A stretch of DNA of 57,264 nt from Flavobacteriia bacterium (GTDB taxonomy: Bacteria; Bacteroidota; Bacteroidia; Flavobacteriales; Flavobacteriaceae). The stretch covers positions 1 through 57,264 of the forward strand of contig JAAFHW010000007.1 in the NCBI GenBank assembly GCA_013298525.1, written 5' to 3'. The position numbers and the translations under genes were made by a program. The notes below the pieces were generated by a model, which saw only the letters and a list, made by a program, of their open reading frames with translations, ran no database searches and had not been told where the DNA came from. Shown in pieces: positions 1 through 8,261 of this stretch (the stretch's first letter is position 1; every line of letters begins with the position of its first letter).

Positions 1-1
1 T

Positions 2-127
2 TATGCTCATTCTTTATTCAACAAAGGAATTATGAGTGGTGAACATAGTTGTTATGGAGCATTTCAAATCATTAATGATAAATGGTTTGAAGAAAGAAAT
101 AACAGAATTAAAAAACATAAAAAATGA
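2..127 (+). CDS. C-terminal end of an unknown protein (partial, cut by window edge)
   Basis: An open frame runs from the window edge to TGA at 125-127 and encodes 41 residues, ending in a basic tail rich in Lys, Arg and Asn. The visible part includes GAFQIINDKWFEER, which matches no family I recognise. Its stop codon overlaps the start codon of the next gene as ATGA, which suggests translational coupling with the lipoprotein downstream. The low GC and A-rich codon use match the neighbours. That it is the end of a real gene is inferred from the overlap and the uninterrupted frame. The function cannot be read from this fragment. Confidence 0.5.
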   Translation, partial: YAHSLFNKGIMSGEHSCYGAFQIINDKWFEERNNRIKKHKK

Positions 128-876
128 AAATACAATATTTAATAGCATTTTTTATTTTCTATTTATTTTTTGGTTGCCAAAGCAAGACTAATGCTTCTAA
201 TGAAGAAATAATCTACGCAGAGAACATTTATGATTTTGAACGTTCAATTAAACTAAACATATATACTGACAGTAGTTATGTTTTTACAATTTCTGAAAAA
301 GATCCTCGCTATGAAAAGACAGAAAAATTTAAAGGTTTGTGTTATAGAAATTTAGATACTTTATATTTCAATCCGTTTGAATTTGAGTATAATGATTCAA
401 AAAAAGCTGTTATTAAAAATAATTTTATAGAATTTATAGACGGTAAATATCCTTTAAAAATAAAAATTAAGAAGTCAAATTTTCCCTTAAAAAAAGATAT
501 TTATTCAGATAAACTAGAGAGTTATTCAACGTTCACATTTAACAATAAATTTTATGATTGTTTTAAAGAGGATGTTAAACCATATGATTTATCTGAAAAA
601 GATATAATTGAAATAGAAAAAATTTTAACTAAATGTTTTGTTGAGAATAAAAACAAAATCACTCGCACCGTTACAGAATATCAAAAACAACTTATTGCAG
701 TTAGAAACTTAAATGATGAAATTGAAGTTTGGGTAAATTGCAATTGTCTTAAGAAAAATGAGGAATTTCAATATTCTATAAAAGAATATAATGATGGCGG
801 AGATTGTCATTTTAATTTGAAAATAAATTTATCAAAACAAACCTATTCAGAATTAAACATAAATGGTGAAGCATAG
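124..876 (+). CDS. Hypothetical lipoprotein, 250 aa
   Basis: The N-terminus is a lipoprotein signal: two charged residues, a hydrophobic stretch (residues 5-16) and a lipobox ending in Gly-Cys at Cys18, so the mature protein should be lipid-anchored in the envelope. The rest is rich in Lys, Glu, Asn, Tyr and Phe, has no further membrane segment and matches no family I recognise. There are Cys residues at several places in the C-terminal half, including a Cys-Asn-Cys around residues 207-209. The ATG overlaps the stop of the partial upstream gene by 4 bases, so the two are probably co-transcribed. Confidence is high that it is a gene and a lipoprotein. The role is unknown. Confidence 0.75.
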   Translation: MKIQYLIAFFIFYLFFGCQSKTNASNEEIIYAENIYDFERSIKLNIYTDSSYVFTISEKDPRYEKTEKFKGLCYRNLDTLYFNPFEFEYNDSKKAVIKNNFIEFIDGKYPLKIKIKKSNFPLKKDIYSDKLESYSTFTFNNKFYDCFKEDVKPYDLSEKDIIEIEKILTKCFVENKNKITRTVTEYQKQLIAVRNLNDEIEVWVNCNCLKKNEEFQYSIKEYNDGGDCHFNLKINLSKQTYSELNINGEA

Positions 877-909
877 CACTTTTATAAAATGAATTAAAAA
901 ATATAAAAA

Positions 910-1050
910 ATGAAAAAAACTGCTCTCCTATTCCTTCTCTCATTATCCATAATTTCTTGTGGACCAAAAAGAATGAAATGTTACGGAAAACGTTGTGTGG
1001 AAACTTCGATTAAAAAAGAAAGTTCAGTACCTTCGCATCGCAATTCGTAA
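910..1050 (+). CDS. Small lipoprotein, 46 aa
   Basis: This short gene begins at ATG 910 after an A-rich leader and ends at TAA 1048-1050. The first 17 residues form a clear lipoprotein signal (MKKTALLFLLSLSIISC, lipidated Cys17). The mature part is only about 30 residues, basic, with a second Cys pair, Cys24 and Cys29 (CYGKRC). Short Flavobacteriaceae lipoproteins of this kind are common and usually of unknown function. It follows the 250-aa lipoprotein by 33 bases and lies in the same frame as the EamA gene downstream, separated by its own stop codon and five codons. It is supported only by the signal peptide and spacing. Confidence 0.6.
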   Translation: MKKTALLFLLSLSIISCGPKRMKCYGKRCVETSIKKESSVPSHRNS

Positions 1051-1065
1051 ATCCCAAATCCTTTT

Positions 1066-1947
1066 TTGAAAACTAAACTTTACTTAGCCTTATTCTGTGT
1101 TGCCTTCTTTTGGGGCACAACCTTTTTGGGCATTCGAATTGGTATAGAAACCATTCCTCCTTTTCTTCTTGCAGGAATTAGAAACTTAATTTCTGGTTTT
1201 ATCATTTTCTTTTATTTGTTATTACAACGAAAATTAGAACCTGTAAACCCAAGGCAATTTCTTAGAGCTTTTATCTTATCTATAATGATGATTGTTCTAG
1301 CCAACGGATTAACAACCTATTCTGAAAAGTACATTACTAGTGGTTTGGCTTCATTAATATCTACATTATCACCTTTTTTTGTACTGATTTTGAATTTAAT
1401 TTTAGGCAACGAAAAACTTTCCATCAAAACGACACTTGGAATTTTATTAGGTATGTTTGGTATTTTTCTAATCTACCAAAATAGCCTTTCCGATTTATTG
1501 AATCCTGAGTATCGACAAGGTGTTTTTGCTATTTTAATTGCCGTTTTAATGTGGGCAATCGGAACCATTATTACCAAAAAAGGAAGTGAAAATTCGTTAA
1601 CAATGCTCATGAATGTTAGTGTTCAAATGATTATCGCTGGAATTATTTTGACTGCAATTCAATTCATTTTAACTCCAACTATCTCTGCTGAGAATTGGAG
1701 TTTACGCAGCGTTTTAGCAATGGTTTATTTAGCCGTTTTTGGTTCGGTTGTTGGTTATGTTGCTTACAGTTATTTGATAACACAAATGTCTTCTACCAAA
1801 GTTTCTGTTTTATCTTATGTCAATGTTGTAGTTGCCTTATTTCTTGGTTGGCTTATTCTAGATGAGACCATTACTTCTCGAATTATCATTGCTGCTTCAT
1901 TAATAATTGGTGGTGTATTTATTGTAAATTATAAAAAAGCAAAATAA
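1066..1947 (+). CDS. EamA-family (DMT superfamily) permease
   Basis: A 293-aa integral membrane protein with about ten hydrophobic helices arranged as two EamA repeats (roughly residues 5-140 and 150-290). It has the motifs usual in this family: FFWGTTFLGIR near the N-terminus, and VLSYVNVVVALFLGWLILDE in the second repeat with a conserved Pro-poor helix and acidic end. Members export metabolites or amino acids, and the substrate cannot be told from the sequence. The start is TTG at 1066: there is an in-frame stop at 1048 and no ATG before the first transmembrane helix. It may be co-transcribed with the small lipoprotein just upstream. Confidence 0.85.
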   Translation: MKTKLYLALFCVAFFWGTTFLGIRIGIETIPPFLLAGIRNLISGFIIFFYLLLQRKLEPVNPRQFLRAFILSIMMIVLANGLTTYSEKYITSGLASLISTLSPFFVLILNLILGNEKLSIKTTLGILLGMFGIFLIYQNSLSDLLNPEYRQGVFAILIAVLMWAIGTIITKKGSENSLTMLMNVSVQMIIAGIILTAIQFILTPTISAENWSLRSVLAMVYLAVFGSVVGYVAYSYLITQMSSTKVSVLSYVNVVVALFLGWLILDETITSRIIIAASLIIGGVFIVNYKKAK

Positions 1948-2060
1948 ATCTTAAATTCATTGTAACATTTGTTGGTGTTTCAAGTCTTACTTGTAATCAT
2001 CACCCGAGGCAAAGCCGAACTGTTTGGAGTGCAACGGAAAAAATCAAAAAATCAAATACA

Positions 2061-4253
2061 ATGAAATCATTATTTTTAACCTTGTCTTTACTTGTTGCAA
2101 ATTCTATGTTTGCTCAAGAAACAGAAACACCAAAAGATACTATCAAGAAAAAAGTAGAAGTTCTTGACGAAGTAAAAGTTTCCACAAAAAAACAACTTAT
2201 CAAAGTTGAATCCGACAAAACCACAGTTTCTGTAAAAGACAACGCTATGTTGAGCACAGGAAATGCTTATGATGCTGTTAAAAAATTACCTGGAGTAATC
2301 GCTTCACCAACCGGAGGATTGTCGTTAAACGGAAAAGGAGTTGCTATCTACATTGACGGTTCACCTAGCACACTAAGCGGTTCTGATTTAGAAAATTATT
2401 TATCATCGCTTCCTGCTAATGCTATTGAAAAAGTAGAGTTGATTTATAATCCAGGAGCAGCTTTTGATGCTAATGCAAGTGGTTCTGTTATCAATTTAGT
2501 AACAAGTAACAAACGTTTGAAAGGTATTAATGCTACATTTAATGTAAATTATAATTTCAATAAATACCAAAAACCTAGTCCGCAGATATTATTGAATGGT
2601 AAAGAGAAAAACTTGAGTTGGCAAACCATGATTGGCTATAATTATATTGATAGAGAACAACTGTCAAAAAACGGACAAACTTTTACCTCATTTGATCCTG
2701 ATAAATATCTCGACCAACAAAGACTGACGCTTACAACCAATAGAAATTTCTATATGCGAATTGGAACCAATTATAAATTAAGTAAAAAATCGAATTTATT
2801 ATTTAATTATAATTCTACTTACAGTAATGATAGAGATGTTTTTGATGCCAAAACTACAGGAAGTGATATTTCAGAGTACTTGAATGATGGTATTACCAAA
2901 ACAAAATCAAACAATCATGAGTTAAGTTTGCAATACAAAACCAAATTAGACACCATTGGAAGAACGTTAGACATTACCGCATTCTCTAATTCATTTAACA
3001 GAAATCCGAATTCAAAATCTAATGCTTTTGACGGCGTGACTTCTAGTTACAATAACTTTTCGAGTGACTTTGGTTTGTTAAATTATTATTTGAAATATGA
3101 TTTTGCCATTCCGTTTGAGAAACTAAAACTTTCTATTAATACTGGAGGAAAATTCAATACCATCAAAGTAAATAACACCGGAAGCTATAATTTGAATACG
3201 CCAATTATTGACATCATTGACTTTGATTATAAAGAAACGAATTTGGCTTTTTATGCTGAAGCTCGAAAAAAGATTAAAAAATTCAATTTTACTTTAGGAC
3301 TTCGCTATGAAGATTTTAATGTAAACCGTTCTGGAATTGTTGATAATACAAGAACTGACTTCGACTTCAATAACCGAAATATTTTCCCTAATGTAAGTGC
3401 TTTGTATGAAGTTGCTCCTAGTGTAAATGTTAGCGCTTCTTATTCAAGAAAAATATCACAACCTAACTATAGTGCTTTGGATCCTAATGGCTCTAATTTT
3501 GACCAATATAATGCATCATCAGGGAATCTATTATTGAATCCTACGTTCTATGACAATTATGAATTCAAAATTTCAGCAATGGATTTTATCCAATTGGGAA
3601 CCAATTATACTGTTGCCAAAGATGAGAATTTATTTATTTTGAATACTGAACCTGGTCAATTGGTTAGCACTCAAACGTTTCAACAATTTGATCGTTTTAA
3701 AACTATGAGTGTTTTTGCCAACTTCCCAATTCCGTTAGATTACTTCTTTAAAGGAAAAGAAGAGTTCAAAAACAGAATGAACAACATTGATAAAATGAAT
3801 TACATCTTTTTGAACATCAATTATATCAAAAACTTAACAGAAGGATACAATTTCTCATTTGAATCAAAACCCGTTTGGAATTATGCTGCGCAAGCACAAA
3901 TTATGTTGCCTTGGGATATTAAAAGTAGTATGACCTATTTCATTCTACCTGATGGCGGAACTTGGCAAATTTATAAAATCACAAAACCAATTCAACAATT
4001 TGATATTTCTTTGAACAAAGATTTCTTGAATAAGAAATTAAAATTAGGAATTCACGCATTCGATTTATTCAATCAAAATGAGGTTAATGCTTTAGTTTCC
4101 TCAACCAACTTAGAAACTAATTTTAAGGAGAAAAATGATTCAAGGGTTTTTAGAATTTCATTGACTTATAAATTTGGAAACTTAAAATTAGAAAAAGAAA
4201 ACACCGATATTCAAGTTGAAAAAGTGCAAAGTGGCGGCGGATTAGTGAAGTAA
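2061..4253 (+). CDS. Outer-membrane beta-barrel TonB-dependent receptor-like protein (OMP_b-brl_3 type)
   Basis: A 730-aa protein with a signal peptide (cleavage after SMFAQ, about residue 19). A short linker carrying a TonB-box-like DEVKVS leads into a plug domain (about residues 50-160; YDAVKKLPGV, NGKGVAIYIDG, IEKVELIYNPGAAFDA). A long barrel of alternating aromatic strands follows, and the C-terminus is not the usual terminal Phe. It lacks the N-terminal carboxypeptidase-regulatory-like domain common in relatives. Such proteins are found throughout Flavobacteria as outer-membrane receptors or barrels of unknown substrate. It stands alone, with no SusD partner. It is preceded by a 113-base leader and followed by a strong hairpin terminator shared with clpX on the other strand. 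Confidence 0.8.
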   Translation: MKSLFLTLSLLVANSMFAQETETPKDTIKKKVEVLDEVKVSTKKQLIKVESDKTTVSVKDNAMLSTGNAYDAVKKLPGVIASPTGGLSLNGKGVAIYIDGSPSTLSGSDLENYLSSLPANAIEKVELIYNPGAAFDANASGSVINLVTSNKRLKGINATFNVNYNFNKYQKPSPQILLNGKEKNLSWQTMIGYNYIDREQLSKNGQTFTSFDPDKYLDQQRLTLTTNRNFYMRIGTNYKLSKKSNLLFNYNSTYSNDRDVFDAKTTGSDISEYLNDGITKTKSNNHELSLQYKTKLDTIGRTLDITAFSNSFNRNPNSKSNAFDGVTSSYNNFSSDFGLLNYYLKYDFAIPFEKLKLSINTGGKFNTIKVNNTGSYNLNTPIIDIIDFDYKETNLAFYAEARKKIKKFNFTLGLRYEDFNVNRSGIVDNTRTDFDFNNRNIFPNVSALYEVAPSVNVSASYSRKISQPNYSALDPNGSNFDQYNASSGNLLLNPTFYDNYEFKISAMDFIQLGTNYTVAKDENLFILNTEPGQLVSTQTFQQFDRFKTMSVFANFPIPLDYFFKGKEEFKNRMNNIDKMNYIFLNINYIKNLTEGYNFSFESKPVWNYAAQAQIMLPWDIKSSMTYFILPDGGTWQIYKITKPIQQFDISLNKDFLNKKLKLGIHAFDLFNQNEVNALVSSTNLETNFKEKNDSRVFRISLTYKFGNLKLEKENTDIQVEKVQSGGGLVK

Positions 4254-4274
4254 TTTAGAGATTAGTTGTAAAAT

Positions 4275-4308
4275 AAAACCCGATTTTGAAATTTCAGAAT
4301 CGGGTTTT
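4275..4308. terminator. Bidirectional hairpin terminator between convergent genes
   Basis: Two 17-base arms (4275-4291 and 4292-4308) pair along their whole length except for one G-T wobble. The GC core is CCCGAT/ATCGGG and A/T runs lie on both sides. It sits between the plus-strand receptor gene and the minus-strand clpX, so it can end transcripts from both directions. Confidence 0.85.
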
Positions 4309-4318
4309 TATTTTTTAG

Positions 4319-5551
4319 TTATGAAGCAATTTCCAATCGTTTCAATAAATTTTTATTCAAGGTATGCTCAGCGTATTCTTTATCAATTTCTAAAGACTTA
4401 TCATCAGAACTTGGCAATTCGTACATAGCATCGGTTAAGATTGCTTCACATAAGGAACGTAACCCACGCGCACCTAATTTATATTCTAATGCTTTTTCTA
4501 CAATGTAATCTAAAGCTTCGTTAGTGATGGTGAATTTTACATCATCCATAGCAAAAAGCTTTTCGTATTGTTTTATCAAAGCATTTTTTGGTTCGGTTAG
4601 AATAGAACGCAATGTTTCTTTATCCAAAGGATCCATATGAGTTAATACTGGCAAACGACCGATAATTTCAGGAATCAAACCAAAATCTTTGATATCTTTT
4701 GGGATGATGTATTGTAACAAATTATCCTTATCGATATTATCAACATTTCTTGAAGTTGAATATCCAACAGCGGTTCTGTTTAAACGTTTTGAAATGATTC
4801 TTTCAATTCCGTCGAAAGCTCCACCAGCGATGAATAATATATTTTGAGTATTTACCTCAACAAATTTTTGGTCTGGATGCTTTCTTCCTCCTTTTGGTGG
4901 AACATTTACAACGGTTCCTTCCAATAATTTCAATAAGGCTTGTTGAACACCTTCACCTGAAACATCACGAGTTATTGATGGATTGTCACTTTTACGAGCA
5001 ATTTTATCAATTTCGTCAATGAAAACAATTCCTCTTTCTGCTTTGGTAACATCATAATCGGCAGCTTGAAGTAAACGTGTTAAAATACTTTCCACATCTT
5101 CTCCAACATAACCAGCTTCGGTCAATACTGTTGCATCAACAATAGCTAATGGAACATCTAACATTCTAGCAATAGTTTTTGCTACTAATGTTTTTCCGGT
5201 TCCTGTTTGTCCAACCATAATGATGTTTGATTTTTCAATTTCAACATCCTCGGCAACTTGTTGTTGCATTAATCGTTTGTAGTGATTGTAAACTGCAACC
5301 GACATTACTTTTTTGGTTTGCTCTTGACCAATAACATATTCGTCAAGAAATGCTCTGATTTCTTTTGGCTTACGCAAAACTAAATCGGTAGCAATTTTTG
5401 CATTGGAATTGGTTTTTAATTCTTCTAAAATAATTCCATGTGCTTGTTCAATACAGCGGTCGCAAATGTGCGCGTCAATTCCGGCAATCAATAAATTGGT
5501 TTCCGGTTTTTTTCTTCCGCAGAAGGAACATTCTAATTTTTCTTTTGCCAT
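4319..5551 (-). CDS. clpX: ATP-dependent Clp protease ATP-binding subunit ClpX
   Basis: A 410-aa AAA+ unfoldase that recognises, unfolds and feeds proteins to ClpP in the cytoplasm. The N-terminal zinc-binding domain has Cys8, Cys11, Cys30 and Cys33. Walker A is GQTGTGKT (114-121), the pore loop is GYVG (147-150), Walker B is VFIDE (176-180), and the second pore loop GGRKHP lies near 220-225. The region where E. coli has the ClpP-docking IGF tripeptide reads VGY (261-263). The C-terminal small AAA domain includes GARGLR. Length is normal. It lies 76 bases downstream of clpP on the same strand, and the gap holds a long hairpin repeat. The order tig-clpP-clpX is conserved. Confidence 0.97.
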   Translation of the reverse strand: MAKEKLECSFCGRKKPETNLLIAGIDAHICDRCIEQAHGIILEELKTNSNAKIATDLVLRKPKEIRAFLDEYVIGQEQTKKVMSVAVYNHYKRLMQQQVAEDVEIEKSNIIMVGQTGTGKTLVAKTIARMLDVPLAIVDATVLTEAGYVGEDVESILTRLLQAADYDVTKAERGIVFIDEIDKIARKSDNPSITRDVSGEGVQQALLKLLEGTVVNVPPKGGRKHPDQKFVEVNTQNILFIAGGAFDGIERIISKRLNRTAVGYSTSRNVDNIDKDNLLQYIIPKDIKDFGLIPEIIGRLPVLTHMDPLDKETLRSILTEPKNALIKQYEKLFAMDDVKFTITNEALDYIVEKALEYKLGARGLRSLCEAILTDAMYELPSSDDKSLEIDKEYAEHTLNKNLLKRLEIAS

Positions 5552-5557
5552 TTTTAA

Positions 5558-5624
5558 CAGTTAGCAGTCGCAGTTTTCAGTCGCAGTTACATCACTGTAA
5601 ACTGAGACTGAAAACTGATAACTG
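5558..5624. repeat. Intergenic inverted/direct repeat element (long hairpin) between clpP and clpX
   Basis: CAGTCGCAGTT occurs twice, at 5565-5575 and 5578-5588. Bases 5571-5591 pair with 5596-5617 around a 4-base loop (TCAC) with one mismatch and one bulge. An outer arm, CAGTTAGCAG (5558-5567), can pair with 5615-5624. The arms are built from CAGTTTTCAGTC-like words. It fills nearly the whole intergenic space. It may be an mRNA processing or stability hairpin between clpP and clpX, or a copy of a dispersed intergenic repeat family. The sequence alone does not decide. Confidence 0.7.
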
Positions 5625-5627
5625 AAT

Positions 5628-6284
5628 TTATCTTCTTAAAACTTCATCAATCATTCCGTATTCTTTTGCTTCATCAGCAATCATCCAATAATCTCTTTCA
5701 GAGTCTCTATGCACTTTTTCAAAAGTTTGACCTGAATGGTTTGAAATTATTTCATACAACTCGTTTTTCAATTTCAACATTTCTTTCAAGTTGATTTCCA
5801 TATCTGTTGCAACTCCTGAAGCGCCACCTGAAGGTTGATGAATCATTACTCTTGAATGTGGTAATGCCGAACGTTTTCCAGCTGCACCAGCACAAAGTAA
5901 AACGGCTCCCATTGAAGCTGCCATTCCTGTACAAATTGTTGCTACATCTGGTTTGATGTATTGCATAGTGTCATAAATTCCTAGACCTGCATAAACGCTT
6001 CCGCCTGGAGAATTGATATAAATTTGAATGTCTTTAGAAGCATCAACTGATTCTAAAAACAATAATTGTGCTTGAATGATATTTGCCATATAATCATCAA
6101 CTCCTGTTCCCATGAAGATGATTCTATCCATCATTAAACGAGAGAAAACGTCTAATTGTGAAATATTTAATTGGCGTTCTTCAATAATATAAGGCGTTAA
6201 ACTAGCGACCATTTTATCGTAGTACAAGCTATTTACTCCATGATGCTTAGTAGCGAATTTTTTAAATTCTTTTCCGTAGTTCAT
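5628..6284 (-). CDS. clpP: ATP-dependent Clp protease proteolytic subunit ClpP
   Basis: A 218-aa serine peptidase that forms the barrel-shaped proteolytic core with ClpX. The catalytic triad is visible: Ser124 in GMAASMG, His149 in RVMIHQP and Asp198 in SERDYW. The oxyanion and handle regions (NSPGGSVYAG at 91-100, the Gly-rich PSGGASG after His149) are intact. The N-terminal extension of about 25 residues before the conserved core is usual in Bacteroidota. ATG start. A hairpin terminator lies between tig and clpP, so clpP-clpX probably also has its own promoter in the 180-base upstream gap. Confidence 0.97.
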   Translation of the reverse strand: MNYGKEFKKFATKHHGVNSLYYDKMVASLTPYIIEERQLNISQLDVFSRLMMDRIIFMGTGVDDYMANIIQAQLLFLESVDASKDIQIYINSPGGSVYAGLGIYDTMQYIKPDVATICTGMAASMGAVLLCAGAAGKRSALPHSRVMIHQPSGGASGVATDMEINLKEMLKLKNELYEIISNHSGQTFEKVHRDSERDYWMIADEAKEYGMIDEVLRR

Positions 6285-6295
6285 TTTAAAATATA

Positions 6296-6324
6296 GTTTA
6301 AAAGTTTATATGTTTAAAAGTTTA
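6296..6324. repeat. Short tandem repeat upstream of clpP
   Basis: GTTTAAAAGTTTA is found at 6296-6308 and again at 6312-6324, a period of 16 bases. It is in the AT-rich clpP leader or promoter region, and a partial third copy (GTTTAAAGT-like) follows. It may be a low-complexity intergenic repeat or part of the clpP promoter region. No function is assigned. Confidence 0.5.
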
Positions 6325-6409
6325 AAGTTGTTGGACTAAACTTATAATTTATTTCTTTATTGCAAATGTCGTTCCTTTTATTTTAAGTGACAAACTGTCT
6401 GAAAACAAA

Positions 6410-6437
6410 AGCGTCAAAATCAATTGACTTTGACGCT
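6410..6437 (-). terminator. Terminator of tig
   Basis: The palindrome AGCGTCAAA ... TTTGACGCT has a self-complementary centre (TCAATTGA) and a single A-C mismatch. It lies 26 bases past the tig stop. On the minus strand the stem is followed by TTTTGTTTTC. It separates tig from clpP-clpX transcription, at least partly. Confidence 0.75.
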
Positions 6438-6463
6438 CAAATATAATAAATTATCTTTTACAA

Positions 6464-7798
6464 TTAGTGGTTTAGTTCACCATACATTGCTTTAATAAAC
6501 TCTTCGTAATTAACTTCTTTTGTTTTAGCTTTTACTTTTTCTTTGTAAAGGTTCAACATTTTTTCGCTCATTACTTGCTCTGAAAGACGTTTTACCTCAT
6601 CTTGGTTTGACATAACTCGAGCAACAATTCCTTGAACATCTTCGTCTGTAGGATTCATTTGTCCGAATTGTGCCATTTGTTTTTTGATTAAACCTGAAGT
6701 AAAATCTTTTAATTCTTCGAAAGTAATTTGAAGATTATTATCTGCCATTACTTTACCTTCAATTAATTGGTAACGCAATCCGTTTTCAGATTTTGCATAT
6801 TCTTCTTCGGCTTGTTCTGCTGTTAATGGATTTTCACCAGCCGATTGAATCCATTTTTTCAAGAATGTTGAAGGTAAATCAAATTTTGTATTTACAATTA
6901 ACGATTCAGTAACATCATTTAAGAACTTTTGATTCGCTTGTTGTTCGAATTGTTGTTCAGCGTCTTCTTTTATTTTAGCTTTCAATTCTTCCAATGAATT
7001 TACAACTCCAGGTCCGAATAATTTATCGAATAATTCTTGGTTTAATTCAGCTGGTTCACTTGCAACAACTTCATCAATTGTAAAAGTAACTTCAATATCT
7101 AAACCATGAACATCATCGTGAGCAATAGCCAAAACATCCATTAATTTATGGTCGTCGTTGAATAAACCTTTAGTTTTAAGAGTAACAACATCTCCTACTT
7201 TTTTACCTAAGAACAATTTTGCTGTTTTTGTATCAGCAAACAATTCCATATCTAAAGTTGTTCTGTTATTGATTCCTTTTTCTTCGTTTGTAAAAATTCC
7301 AGAAACATCATTTCCTTCTGCAACAACAGTTGCCGAAACTATTTTACCATATTGTTTTTGAATTCTTGCAACTTGAGCGTTCAACATTGTATCGTCTGCA
7401 ATGATTTTGTATTGAACTACATCATTTTTAGCTGCTAAATCAACAGAGAATGTTGGTGCTAAACCTAATTCGAAATCAAATTTGAAATCTTCAGCATCCC
7501 AATTAAAACTGTCTGTTACAACAGGAAGTGGATTTCCTAAAATATCTAATTTTTCTTCTTGTAAATATCTGTTTAGATTTTCTTGTAAAACTTTGTTTAC
7601 TTCTTCCAATAAAATTGCTTTTCCGTATTGTTTTTGGATTAAGCTCATTGGTACAGCACCTTTTCTGAAACCAGGAATCGCTGCATTTTTACGATAATCT
7701 GCTAATACTTTTTCTACTTTTGGAGCATAATCAGCTTTAGAAACCTCAACAGTTACTACAGCATTTAATGCATCTACATTATTTCTTGTAATATTCAT
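6464..7798 (-). CDS. tig: Trigger factor (ribosome-associated chaperone)
   Basis: A 444-aa cytosolic chaperone that binds nascent chains at the ribosome exit. The N-terminal ribosome-binding domain carries the signature GFRKGAVP (43-50, compare GFRKGKVP of E. coli). The middle (about 150-250) is where a peptidyl-prolyl isomerase domain sits in E. coli, but the sequence there is strongly diverged. The C-terminal helical arms (from about 265) are Gln/Glu/Lys-rich. Start ATG at 7798; a Bacteroidota promoter lies 35-66 bases upstream. It is first in the order tig-clpP-clpX, linking folding of new chains to proteolysis. Confidence 0.95.
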   Translation of the reverse strand: MNITRNNVDALNAVVTVEVSKADYAPKVEKVLADYRKNAAIPGFRKGAVPMSLIQKQYGKAILLEEVNKVLQENLNRYLQEEKLDILGNPLPVVTDSFNWDAEDFKFDFELGLAPTFSVDLAAKNDVVQYKIIADDTMLNAQVARIQKQYGKIVSATVVAEGNDVSGIFTNEEKGINNRTTLDMELFADTKTAKLFLGKKVGDVVTLKTKGLFNDDHKLMDVLAIAHDDVHGLDIEVTFTIDEVVASEPAELNQELFDKLFGPGVVNSLEELKAKIKEDAEQQFEQQANQKFLNDVTESLIVNTKFDLPSTFLKKWIQSAGENPLTAEQAEEEYAKSENGLRYQLIEGKVMADNNLQITFEELKDFTSGLIKKQMAQFGQMNPTDEDVQGIVARVMSNQDEVKRLSEQVMSEKMLNLYKEKVKAKTKEVNYEEFIKAMYGELNH

Positions 7799-7832
7799 TT
7801 CTTCGTGTTTTATACATACTAAAATTGGGTTG

Positions 7833-7864
7833 CAAAATTATAACATTTCTACAACCCAACCAAT
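7833..7864 (-). promoter_or_regulatory. Promoter of tig
   Basis: On the minus strand, TTG (7861-7863 complement, within ATTG) is followed by 20 bases and TAATTTTG (complement of 7833-7840). This matches the Bacteroidota primary sigma consensus TTTG-N19-21-TAnnTTTG. The expected transcript start is near 7827, about 28 bases before the ATG. An imperfect inverted repeat (7821-7832 with 7852-7867) brackets the -7 element. Confidence 0.75.
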
Positions 7865-7885
7865 TTTATTTTATTGATTTTTAAA

Positions 7886-8233
7886 CTATTGTTTCCCTTC
7901 TCCAGTAAGTTGATAAACCAATGATTGTGAAAGCGATAAAATGATGCTAAAGAACAAGGCTGTCCAAAATCCGTTTACATCAAAACCATCTACAAAATGA
8001 TCGCACAATAGAATGATTATCGCATTGATAACCAATAAAAATAGTCCGAGAGTAAAAACGGTCACTGGCAAAGTAAACAACACTAGTACTGGTTTTACAA
8101 AAAAGTTCAACAATCCTAGCACAATTGCAACAATTAATGCTGTTGAGAATTCGTCAACCACTACTCCTTTCATAAGGTAAGATATAACCATAACAAGGAT
8201 GGACGTTATTAATATTCTTAAAAGTAATTTCAT
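7886..8233 (-). CDS. Small four-helix membrane protein, phage holin family (superfamily IV type)
   Basis: A 115-aa inner-membrane protein with four hydrophobic helices (about 4-22, 30-55, 57-82, 88-108) separated by short loops. The pattern GLLNFFVKPVLVLFTLPVTV and a following Gly-Leu-Phe helix are typical of the 4-TMS 'phage holin family' proteins found widely in bacterial chromosomes and not linked to phages. The ATG start follows a hydrolase gene by 28 bases on the same strand. The biochemical role of this family is not established. There is no phage gene nearby, so lysis is unlikely. Confidence 0.75.
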   Translation of the reverse strand: MKLLLRILITSILVMVISYLMKGVVVDEFSTALIVAIVLGLLNFFVKPVLVLFTLPVTVFTLGLFLLVINAIIILLCDHFVDGFDVNGFWTALFFSIILSLSQSLVYQLTGEGKQ

Positions 8234-8261
8234 ATTTTTTAATTAATTTTTATTTACAATA

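Noticed and set aside
5558-5624. Possible CRISPR-like repeats
   Set aside because: Only two 11-base copies at a 13-base period, forming a hairpin. There are no spacers of constant length and no cas genes.
7886-8233. Phage remnant (holin)
   Set aside because: The family name is misleading: these four-helix proteins are common in chromosomes, and no other phage gene is nearby.
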